Positions 1 through 7,477 of a stretch of 64,000 nt of DNA are shown here, piece by piece (within the stretch, counting starts at the first letter, position 1; each line of letters begins with the position of its first letter). This DNA is from Blautia glucerasea (GTDB lineage: Bacteria; Bacillota; Clostridia; Lachnospirales; Lachnospiraceae). The stretch covers positions 19,918-83,917 of the forward strand of contig NZ_JAJBMO010000017.1 of the NCBI RefSeq assembly GCF_020537505.1, given 5' to 3'. Below the pieces are notes generated by a model. It ran no database searches and had not been told where the DNA came from. It worked only from the letters and a program-made list of their open reading frames with translations. The translations under genes and the position numbers were made by a program.

Positions 1-177
1 GTTGAAGCTCTGAAATAAAAATTAAATAAGAAACAAATTTAAGCGTGACTGACAGACTGCAAAAATGCAGAACCAGGATGCTGCTTAGAAGTGCTGTCCG
101 ATCGAGCGTGCTTCTGGGCAGTATCTGGTCAGGCTCGCTTATTTTTTTTAGAAAGTGAATTTAAGAGGATAGTAAAA

Positions 178-1653
178 ATGGCAAAATATATTATTAGTAT
201 TGATCAGAGTACCCAGGGTACTAAGGCGCTTCTTTTTGATGAGACAGGAAGCATTATGCGCCGTACAGACCGCCCTCACAAGCAGATCATTAACGAAAAG
301 GGCTGGGTTTCCCATGATCCGGAGGAAATTTACAGCAATGTTCTGGAGGTTGTGAAAGAGCTTCTGGAGGGGGTTGAGAAAGAGTGTGTAGTTGGTCTTG
401 GTATCAGCAATCAGCGGGAAACTTCCCTTGCATGGAACAGGGTGACTGGCAAGCCTTATGGAAATGCAGTTGTATGGCAGTGTGCGCGTGCAGTTGATAT
501 CTGTGCCCGTGTGGAAAAGGCTGGCGCAGCAGAGATGATCCGCCAGAAAACCGGAATGAATCTATCCCCATATTTCCCGGCTTCCAAGATCGCATGGCTT
601 CTGGAAAATGAAGAGGGTGCAAAAGCGGCAGCTGACCGTCATGAAATCTGCCATGGCACTATTGACAGCTGGCTGGTTTACAGGCTGACAGGGGGCAAGG
701 AGTACAGAACCGATTATTCCAATGCTTCCAGAACACAGCTTTTCAATATTTTTGACCTGAAATGGGATGAGGAGATCTGCGGCTTATTTGGCATTGACCC
801 GGCGAATATGGCTGAGGTTACAGATTCCGATGCCTGCTTTGGAGAAACGGATTTCGAGGGACTTCTTCCTCATAAGATCCCAATCCATGGCGTAATGGGC
901 GATTCCCACGGCTCTCTTTTTGGACAGGGATGTTTGCAGCCTGGTATGATCAAATCCACTTATGGAACCGGTTCTTCTATTATGATGAATATTGGGGAGA
1001 AGCCGATTCTCAGTACTCATGGGGTTGTTACTTCTCTTGCGTGGAAAATCGGCGGCAAGGTTAACTATGTGCTTGAAGGCAATCTGAACTATACAGGCGC
1101 TGTGATTACCTGGCTGAAGGACGATCTTCAGATCATTTCTTCTCCTGGAGAGACCGGTAAACTGGCGAAAGAAGCCATTCAGGAGGACAGCCTGTATCTG
1201 GTTCCTGCATTCAGCGGTCTTGGCGCTCCTTACTGGGACAGCGAGGCGAGAGCTTCTGTTGTAGGCATGAGCCGTACTACCCGCAAGGCTGAGTTTGTTC
1301 GTGCTGCACTTGAGTGTATCGCTTATCAGATTACAGATGTTGTGCAGGCCATGTCTGAGGATGCTGGTGTTCCGGTGAAGGAGCTTCGCGTAGATGGCGG
1401 TCCGACCCGAAACGACTATCTGATGCAGTTCCAGAGCAATATTGCAGATGCAGGAGTTCTGGTTCCGGATTCTGAGGAGCTTTCCGCTATTGGACCGGCT
1501 TATGCAGCTGGACTGAGACTAGGCGTTTGGGACAAACACATTTTTGGAAAATTAAATCGTGTGTCCTATAAACCGAACATGGATAGAGAAGTACGGGAGA
1601 AGAAGTATACAGGATGGAAGAAGGCGGTAGCTTCCGTGATCACAAATAAATAA
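178..1653 (+). CDS. FGGY-family carbohydrate kinase, glycerol kinase-like
   Basis: This is a 491-residue FGGY sugar kinase, expected to transfer phosphate from ATP to a polyol or ketose in the cytoplasm. The N-terminal phosphate-binding loop (SIDQSTQGTKALLFD), the NQRETSLAW segment near residue 80, the DYSNASRTQLFNI segment and the ATP-site GTGSS motif closely follow glycerol kinase. The catalytic Asp is D242 in GDSHGSLFGQG. Glycerol kinase has GDQQAALFGQ there, so the Gln next to the catalytic Asp is replaced and glycerol is not a safe substrate call. I chose the ATG at 178 because AAGAGGAT lies 8 bases upstream; the reading frame is open back to 91 but without a binding site. A strong nested terminator follows. 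The neighbours (DUF1537 kinase, BKACE, racemase-family protein) suggest that it phosphorylates an unusual sugar or sugar acid released by the local hydrolases. Family is confident, substrate unknown. Confidence 0.88.
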   Translation: MAKYIISIDQSTQGTKALLFDETGSIMRRTDRPHKQIINEKGWVSHDPEEIYSNVLEVVKELLEGVEKECVVGLGISNQRETSLAWNRVTGKPYGNAVVWQCARAVDICARVEKAGAAEMIRQKTGMNLSPYFPASKIAWLLENEEGAKAAADRHEICHGTIDSWLVYRLTGGKEYRTDYSNASRTQLFNIFDLKWDEEICGLFGIDPANMAEVTDSDACFGETDFEGLLPHKIPIHGVMGDSHGSLFGQGCLQPGMIKSTYGTGSSIMMNIGEKPILSTHGVVTSLAWKIGGKVNYVLEGNLNYTGAVITWLKDDLQIISSPGETGKLAKEAIQEDSLYLVPAFSGLGAPYWDSEARASVVGMSRTTRKAEFVRAALECIAYQITDVVQAMSEDAGVPVKELRVDGGPTRNDYLMQFQSNIADAGVLVPDSEELSAIGPAYAAGLRLGVWDKHIFGKLNRVSYKPNMDREVREKKYTGWKKAVASVITNK

Positions 1654-1690
1654 AAGAAAATGATCAAGGCGGACGACCGGAAGGTACGGG

Positions 1691-1762
1691 GTGTTTCGGA
1701 CAACGTCAAAAAACGGGATTTTGTGAGCAAAATCCCGTTTTTTGACTAACTGTCCGAAACAC
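1691..1762 (+). terminator. Nested hairpin terminator after the FGGY kinase
   Basis: An inner stem (1705-1723 with 1728-1746, perfect 19 bp, loop TGAG) sits inside an outer 12-bp stem GTGTTTCGGACA/TGTCCGAAACAC (1691-1702 and 1751-1762). The inner right arm contains a run of six T. The inner stem alone suffices as an intrinsic terminator; because both arms are symmetric it could work in both directions. Confidence 0.85.
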
Positions 1763-1887
1763 AACGCTGCTCCCAGTCTGTGTGCTGGATGAAACTATGT
1801 GAATGTTGAAATATTTATTTAGAGGGAGAAAAAAAGTGGAAGGATGGTAGCGCTAAATAAATGTGACACTAAATAAAGAAATTGGAC

Positions 1888-1917
1888 TTGACGGTGGATG
1901 CTTTGTAATCGTAAAAT
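1888..1917 (+). promoter_or_regulatory. Candidate sigma-A promoter upstream of the racemase-family gene
   Basis: TTGACG (1888-1893) and TAAAAT (1912-1917) are separated by 18 bases. It lies after the kinase terminator and about 185 bases before the next start codon, leaving a long leader. The match is reasonable but unsupported by other signals. The rest of the 1654-2102 gap shows no gene; it contains only AT-rich sequence and the terminator. Confidence 0.4.
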
Positions 1918-2102
1918 TTTTGTATAGATTATAAAAAGACGGAGTGGGTTTTGGCATTTTAGTAGGGCAGAATTCACAAGTGAAAATGCAGAGCTGGAGG
2001 CTGACTGCCAGGTTTTTGTTTGAGGGCAGTAAAGGCTGTGGGCTGGCAGAAGCCAGGGACTTTGCAATAGTTTAGATTAGTTAAGAGAAGGAGAACAGGG
2101 AA

Positions 2103-2768
2103 ATGAAATTAGGAATTGTTTACACAAGTACCACACCGGAGCTGATCGAGTGCGTGAATGAGGAGATCAGAAAGAATTTAGGAGATGCACCAGAGATCCT
2201 GAATTATCAGGATCCGTCCATTCTGGCAGAAGTAAGAGAACATGGATATGTAACGGCAGGCGCAGCAGCCCGTCTTGTAGGAATGTATATGCAGGCTGTT
2301 TCTGACGGCGCAGATGCGGTTTTGAACTGCTGCTCGTCTGTTGGCGAGGTTGCAGATGCTGCTCAGGATATTGGCCGTTATACCGGTATTCCGATTGTCC
2401 GTATTGATGAGGAAATGTGCCGTGAGGCTGCCCGTCTTGGCAAGAGAGTGGGTGTTCTGGCCACACTGCCGACTACACTGGAGCCTACCAAGAATACCGT
2501 TTCCCGTGTGGCAAGAGAGATGAACAGCCATGTAGAGCTGGTGGATGGTCTGGTAGATGCCTTTGGCGCAGACCAGGATAAATTTAAGGCACTTCTTTGC
2601 GGAAAAGCGGCTGAGATTGCAGATCAGGTAGATGTGATTCTTCTGGCACAGGGCTCAATGGCTTATGCAGAGGACGCAATCCACGAGAAAACCGGCAAAC
2701 CAGTTCTTTCCAGCCCACGTTTTGGAGCACAGGCACTGGCAGCTGCATTGAAGGCTAAGGGATTATAA
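2103..2768 (+). CDS. Asp/Glu/hydantoin racemase superfamily protein, single-cysteine variant
   Basis: This 221-residue cytoplasmic protein has the two-lobed Asp/Glu racemase fold. The N-terminal lobe starts KLGIVYTSTTPE and the first active-site position is present in NCCSSVGE (C76/C77). In true racemases the second lobe supplies another cysteine in a G-C-[TAG] turn near residue 180; here the equivalent segment reads LLAQGSMAYAED with S185 and no cysteine. Family members with one cysteine include decarboxylases and isomerases, so a simple racemase call is unsafe. AGAAGGAGAA lies just upstream of the ATG. The gene is followed after 18 bases by the GH127 gene, which it is probably co-transcribed with. 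Context suggests a role in sugar-acid metabolism rather than in cell-wall amino acid supply. Confidence 0.75.
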   Translation: MKLGIVYTSTTPELIECVNEEIRKNLGDAPEILNYQDPSILAEVREHGYVTAGAAARLVGMYMQAVSDGADAVLNCCSSVGEVADAAQDIGRYTGIPIVRIDEEMCREAARLGKRVGVLATLPTTLEPTKNTVSRVAREMNSHVELVDGLVDAFGADQDKFKALLCGKAAEIADQVDVILLAQGSMAYAEDAIHEKTGKPVLSSPRFGAQALAAALKAKGL

Positions 2769-2786
2769 TAATAAAGGAGAATAACA

Positions 2787-4748
2787 ATGCTTACAGATAC
2801 AACCAGATCCCCATACGCGAAGGTTCATGCCCTGGACGGAATGAACGTAAAATGGACCGGCGGTCTTTGGAAGGAACGTTTTGATACCTGTGCGAATAGC
2901 ACCGTGCCTCAGCTGAAGCACATGTTTGACAGCAAAGACATCAGCCATGTGGTAGAGAATTTTAAGATTTGTGCTGGCGATGCAGATGGAGATTTTGATG
3001 GAACCGTTTTTGGGGACGGAGATTTTTATAAATGGATGGAGTCTGCCATTTATACGGCTTATCAGACCGGTAACCAGCAGTTGAAAGATGAAATCGAGGA
3101 TTACATAGCCCTGATCGGAAGAGCACAGCAGCCGGATGGTTACCTTTCCACCAAACAGATCATTGGAGAGAGAAGCCAGAACGGCGTTTTCAGAATGGGC
3201 GATATCAACGATTTTGAGGTTTATAACTTTGGTCACATGTTTACCGCAGCATGTGTGCACAAGAGAATTACCGGAAAGGACAATTTCCTGGCAATTGCAG
3301 CCAGAACAGCAGATTATCTGGAGCATCTTTACGAAGAGGCAGAGCGCACCGGAGAAGTCCAGACTGCTGTTTGCCCCTCTCATTACATGGGATTGGTGGA
3401 AATGTACCGTACCACTGGGGAAGAGCGCTATCTGAGGCTGGCGAAGCAGGCCGTTGTCCTTCGTGACAGTGTAAAAGACGGCATGGACGATAACCAGGAC
3501 AAGATCCCGCTGAAAAAGCATGAGAAGATCCTGGGACATGCAGTGCGGGCAAATTATCTCTATGCAGGTGTTGCGGATCTTTGCCTGGAAGAGCAGGATC
3601 CGGATTATATGGAGGTTCTCCACAAAGTATGGAGAAGCCTTGTGGATAAAAAGCTTTATATTACCGGCGGATGTGGAGCATTGTATAATGGTGCGTCCCC
3701 TTATGGATATTTCTTTGACCATCAGCTTGTACATCAGGCTTATGGTTATGAATATCAGCTCCCGAATATCACAGCTTACAATGAGACCTGCGCGTCTTTG
3801 GGCGGTGTTTTCTGGGCATACCGTATGTTCCAGCTTGAGCCGAAGGCAGAGTATTTTGATATTCTTGAGCGTATGATGCTGAATACCAATCTGGCAGCGC
3901 TTAGCCTGGATGGTAAAAGGTTTTTCTATGAAAATATGTTAAGACGTGCCAAAAAGCTTGATTATAAGCTGATCTGGCCGCTTACCAGAAGCGAATATAT
4001 TCTCAGCTACTGCTGTCCGCCAAACCTGGCAAGAACCATTGCACAGTCCAGCGAGTACGCATATCTTACCTCTGATAACAGTGTATGGACTGGTATGTAT
4101 GGTGCAAGTGAAGCGCAGGTGAAGCTGGAAAATGGCGGAGAGTTTACATTGGTTCAGTCCACGGATTATCCTTTTGACGGAACAATCCGTTTCACAACAA
4201 AGGATGTGAAAGTAAATGCTCCGGTTCATTTAAGACTTCGTATTCCGGGATGGGCAGCTGGCGGTTCCATTAAGGGCGCTGGTGCAGACCGTGAACTGAC
4301 GAAAGAGGATGCAGGAACCTATCTGAATATTCTGGTTGAGGATCCGCAGAACATGGATGTACAGCTGGTTCTGGATATGGAGATCCGGTATACAGTTGCC
4401 AACAACATGGTAGAAGAGACGGTAGGCCAGGCTGCGATTGAGCGCGGACCGCTGGTATACTGCTGCGAGAGCGTGGATACACAGGCCGCTGATCTGGATG
4501 ATATTTATCTGGATCTGAATGCGGAATTTACTCCTGTAGATTTCGAGATTCAGGGAAGAAAGATGACTGCCCTGGAGACGGAAGAGTACACCATCGACCG
4601 CTCTGAATTTGACAGAAGTGTCCTGTATCAGCCGCTGAAATATCACGGTATGAGCAGAAAGCATGTACGTCTGATCCCGTATTATGCATGGGATAACCGT
4701 GACTACGGCGAAATGAGGATCTGGTTCCCAATCGCATATACTGTATAA
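2787..4748 (+). CDS. GH127-family (DUF1680) glycoside hydrolase
   Basis: This 653-residue intracellular hydrolase has the (alpha/alpha)6 barrel of GH127, a family known for beta-L-arabinofuranosidases and also containing an aceric acid hydrolase from the rhamnogalacturonan-II system of Bacteroides. The zinc/nucleophile site of the characterised enzyme HypBA1 (Glu338, Cys340, Cys417, Cys418) matches E333 and C335 in AYNETCAS and C409-C410 in SYCCPPNLAR. By spacing, the acid/base Glu322 of HypBA1 falls on Q317 (HQAYGYEYQLPN), so this protein belongs to a different subgroup. The C-terminal third is beta-sandwich. There is no signal peptide. AAAGGAG precedes the ATG. It is probably in an operon with the upstream racemase-family gene. 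Family is confident; the sugar released is not known. Confidence 0.85.
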   Translation: MLTDTTRSPYAKVHALDGMNVKWTGGLWKERFDTCANSTVPQLKHMFDSKDISHVVENFKICAGDADGDFDGTVFGDGDFYKWMESAIYTAYQTGNQQLKDEIEDYIALIGRAQQPDGYLSTKQIIGERSQNGVFRMGDINDFEVYNFGHMFTAACVHKRITGKDNFLAIAARTADYLEHLYEEAERTGEVQTAVCPSHYMGLVEMYRTTGEERYLRLAKQAVVLRDSVKDGMDDNQDKIPLKKHEKILGHAVRANYLYAGVADLCLEEQDPDYMEVLHKVWRSLVDKKLYITGGCGALYNGASPYGYFFDHQLVHQAYGYEYQLPNITAYNETCASLGGVFWAYRMFQLEPKAEYFDILERMMLNTNLAALSLDGKRFFYENMLRRAKKLDYKLIWPLTRSEYILSYCCPPNLARTIAQSSEYAYLTSDNSVWTGMYGASEAQVKLENGGEFTLVQSTDYPFDGTIRFTTKDVKVNAPVHLRLRIPGWAAGGSIKGAGADRELTKEDAGTYLNILVEDPQNMDVQLVLDMEIRYTVANNMVEETVGQAAIERGPLVYCCESVDTQAADLDDIYLDLNAEFTPVDFEIQGRKMTALETEEYTIDRSEFDRSVLYQPLKYHGMSRKHVRLIPYYAWDNRDYGEMRIWFPIAYTV

Positions 4749-4883
4749 TAAATTGAGTTATCATAACCTGCGCTATGAACGAAAAAAGGCAGTGCCGAGC
4801 AGAATCCGGAAGCGGCGGAATGGTAAATGCCGCTCAATTTCTAATTATACTTTGAACGAATAGAATGGAGAGTTATAGAAATT

Positions 4884-6359
4884 ATGGAATGTAAAGTAAT
4901 TCCTTTTCATACCGTCGAGGAGAGAAGCAAAACAGACGCCGCCAAAGCAGAAGCCCTTCTTTCCCAGGCAATGGAAGGTTTTCATAAAAAACTGGTAGTG
5001 TTGGATGACGATCCCACAGGTGTACAGACCGTTCATGATGTGTCTGTTTACACAGACTGGGAAGAAGAATCCATCCGCAAGGGCTTTGAGGAGAAAGAAT
5101 CCATGTTTTTTATCCTCACCAATTCCCGCAGCTTTTCTGTGGAGGAGACTACAAAGGTACACCAGGATATTGCCGCACGTGTGGCAAAGGTGGCAGGGGA
5201 GCTGGGGCAGGATTTCATGATCATTTCCCGTGGAGATTCCACTTTAAGAGGTCATTATCCGTTGGAAACGCAGCTTCTGGCGGATGGACTGGCGGACGGG
5301 AATGCAGGAGAATCAGAGAAAATGGCAGCTGACAATGGAGCTTCTGCAGGGAGCACAGCTGTTGACGGCGAGATCATCTGCCCGTTTTTTCCAGAAGGCG
5401 GCCGCTACACAATGGACAATATCCATTATGTAAAAGAGCAGGACAACCTGGTTCCAGCCGGTATGACGGAATTTGCCAGGGACAAAACCTTCGGCTACAA
5501 ATCCTCCGACCTTACAGAATATGTGGAGGAAAAAACAGAAGGAAAGTACCATAAAGAGGACTGTATCACCATTTCCCTGGACGAGCTGAATGCTCTGGAT
5601 GTGCAGGGAATTAAAGACAAGCTTATGTCTGCACAGAATATGGCGAAGATCATTGTGAACGCAGTATCCTATGCAGACCTGAAAGTTTTTTGCGCCGCAC
5701 TTGTACTTGCAATGAAAGCTGGAAAGCATTATATGGCAAGAACTGCCGCTGCTTTTACCAAGGTGATGGGACGTATTTCAGATCAGCCCCTTCTGGGAAG
5801 AGCACAGCTGGAGGGCGATACAAAGAACGGAGGAATCGTTCTGATCGGTTCCCATGTAAAGAAGACCACAGATCAGCTGAACTGTCTGAAAGAACTGGAC
5901 GGACAGGCTGACTTTATGGAATTTCAGGTAAATACCGTATTCGAAGAAAATGGTCTGGAGAAAGAGGTAGAGAGAACGGTGAAGGCAGCAGAGGAGAAAA
6001 TCCTGTCTGGAAGAACCGTTGTAATTTATACAAGCAGACAGCTTCTTGCACCGGAGAATATGACTCCGGAGGAGAAACTGCAGATTTCCGTAAAGATTTC
6101 CAATGCAGTGACCAGTATTATCGGCAAGCTTTCCGTGAAGCCGAAATTCATCATTGCAAAAGGCGGAATCACTTCATCTGACGTGGGAACCAAAGCACTT
6201 CGGGTAAAGAAAGCCCGTGTTATGGGCCAGGTGAAGAAGGGAATCCCGGTATGGATGACCGGCGAAGAAAGCAAATTCCCTGGAATGCCGTACATTATTT
6301 TCCCGGGAAATGTGGGTGAAGTAAGTACGTTGAAGGAAATTGTAGAGGAATTGATCTGA
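4884..6359 (+). CDS. Four-carbon acid sugar kinase family protein (DUF1537)
   Basis: This 491-residue protein is a DUF1537 kinase, the family of 3-oxo-tetronate and threonate kinases, which phosphorylate sugar acids with ATP. The N-terminal acid-sugar-binding domain shows LDDDPTGVQT (about residues 39-48) and the ICPFFPEGGRYT segment. The C-terminal nucleotide-binding domain shows IIAKGGITSSDVGTKAL and GIPVWMTG near residues 425-465. Between residues about 135 and 160 there is a low-complexity insertion (Gly/Ala/Asn/Glu-rich) that I do not expect in the family core. It lies 135 bases after GH127 and 172 bases before the BKACE gene. The downstream carbon-carbon cleaving enzyme fits a kinase acting on an oxidised acid sugar. 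Family is confident, substrate is inferred only as a sugar acid. Confidence 0.85.
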   Translation: MECKVIPFHTVEERSKTDAAKAEALLSQAMEGFHKKLVVLDDDPTGVQTVHDVSVYTDWEEESIRKGFEEKESMFFILTNSRSFSVEETTKVHQDIAARVAKVAGELGQDFMIISRGDSTLRGHYPLETQLLADGLADGNAGESEKMAADNGASAGSTAVDGEIICPFFPEGGRYTMDNIHYVKEQDNLVPAGMTEFARDKTFGYKSSDLTEYVEEKTEGKYHKEDCITISLDELNALDVQGIKDKLMSAQNMAKIIVNAVSYADLKVFCAALVLAMKAGKHYMARTAAAFTKVMGRISDQPLLGRAQLEGDTKNGGIVLIGSHVKKTTDQLNCLKELDGQADFMEFQVNTVFEENGLEKEVERTVKAAEEKILSGRTVVIYTSRQLLAPENMTPEEKLQISVKISNAVTSIIGKLSVKPKFIIAKGGITSSDVGTKALRVKKARVMGQVKKGIPVWMTGEESKFPGMPYIIFPGNVGEVSTLKEIVEELI

Positions 6360-6531
6360 AAAATAGCATGATTGCAGGTCTTCGTTTACACGAGTAGCAA
6401 ATTTCAATTACGTAAGAGTTTTAATGACCTAACAAGTAAATTTTTAGTCTGTTTTGAACAGCTTACGGAGACACTGTAGGTTAGAAAGATGTCTATTTGG
6501 AAGAGATTCGCTTAAATAGGAGGTTTACATA

Positions 6532-7332
6532 ATGAGAAAAGTAATTATATCCCTGGCACCTGTACAGGCAGGCACCAGTGTGGATGCAGTAAAGCTTGCA
6601 GAGGATGTAGAAAAAAGCGTAAAACTTGGTGCTGCTATGTGTCACCTTCACTGCCGTAAACCAGATGGAAGCCTTACACCGGATATTTCTTATATGTCTG
6701 AGTGCTTTGACGAAATTCTGAAACGGACAGATGTGGTAGTTCAGGCGTCTACAGGCGGTGTTTCCGACATGAACATTCAGGACCGCTGCAATCCTCTTGA
6801 TTACCCCAAGGTAGAGAGCGCATCTCTCAATGGCGGAAGTACAAACCTTGGTGAGGCAGTCTATATTAATTCTTTTGATGATATCCGCTACTGCGCAGAC
6901 GCTGTTTATAAGAGAGGAATTCTTCCGGAAACAGAAGTTTTTGATATTGGAATGTTACATAACATGGCAGTGGTAAGATCTGAGCAGCCATTTGCGGATC
7001 CAATGCTGTTTAACCTGGTATTTGGACACAAAGGCGGCATGCAGCCTACACCGGAGATGCTGGCAGCCTTCCGTTCCTTCGTTCCGTCTGATGCGCTCTG
7101 GGGTGTGACGCATTTTGGACGTGACAATTGGACATTCCTGGCAGCCGCTATCGCTATGGGAGCAACTGTAGTCCGTGTTGGATTTGAGGACAGCCATTAC
7201 CTGGACGAGGGCGTAGATGCTGAGTATAACTGGCAGGTAGTTGAGAAGCTGGTAAACCTGATCCGCGCCATGGGACTGGAACCGGCTACACCAGATGAAG
7301 CAAGACAGATGCTGAATCTGAGAAAACGCTAA
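6532..7332 (+). CDS. Beta-keto acid cleavage enzyme (BKACE, DUF849)
   Basis: This 266-residue protein belongs to the zinc-dependent BKACE family, whose founding member Kce condenses a beta-keto acid with acetyl-CoA to give acetoacetate and a new CoA ester. The zinc histidines are H38 and H40 in CHLHCRKPDGS, the ASTGGVSD loop carries the conserved Ser, and VVRVGFEDSHYLDEG supplies the Arg and Glu-Asp of the active site. The usual H-V-R after the second histidine is C-R here. ATAGGAGG is placed 7 bases before the ATG. The family acts on varied keto acids. Placed among two sugar kinases and glycosidases it may cleave a keto acid derived from an acidic sugar. No CoA-transferase or thiolase is adjacent. 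The following intergenic region has two copies of a hairpin repeat. Confidence 0.85.
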   Translation: MRKVIISLAPVQAGTSVDAVKLAEDVEKSVKLGAAMCHLHCRKPDGSLTPDISYMSECFDEILKRTDVVVQASTGGVSDMNIQDRCNPLDYPKVESASLNGGSTNLGEAVYINSFDDIRYCADAVYKRGILPETEVFDIGMLHNMAVVRSEQPFADPMLFNLVFGHKGGMQPTPEMLAAFRSFVPSDALWGVTHFGRDNWTFLAAAIAMGATVVRVGFEDSHYLDEGVDAEYNWQVVEKLVNLIRAMGLEPATPDEARQMLNLRKR

Positions 7333-7348
7333 AATCAAAATAAAGTTT

Positions 7349-7437
7349 GCGCAGCAAACGCTACTTCTTGTGCTTGTCACAAGAAGGTTCATCTATTATG
7401 CGCAGCAAACGCTACTTCTTGTGTTTGTCACAAGAAG
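7349..7437. repeat. Two 38-bp direct repeats, each a hairpin
   Basis: Copies at 7349-7386 and 7400-7437 differ at a single base (C/T in the loop). Each holds a perfect 9-bp stem CTTCTTGTG/CACAAGAAG with a 5-base loop (7364-7386 and 7415-7437), preceded by GCGCAGCAAACG, which can pair with TTTGC just upstream in the first copy. They fill the space between the BKACE and GH78 genes. They may act in mRNA processing or stability, or be a short tandem duplication of an intergenic element. Confidence 0.85.
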
Positions 7438-7477
7438 ATTACAATCTGAGAATATATGTCAGAAAGGATTAGAAAAA

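Noticed and set aside
178-1653. Glycerol kinase (glpK)
   Set aside because: Overall similarity is high but the GDQQ substrate motif reads GDSH and there are no glycerol genes nearby; I left it as a glycerol kinase-like FGGY kinase.
2178-2531. Minus-strand frames of about 100 codons in the racemase-family gene
   Set aside because: They are Cys/His-rich antisense readings of a clear coding gene without start signals.
7349-7437. Possible CRISPR array
   Set aside because: There are only two repeats, the 13-base spacer is too short, and no cas genes are present.
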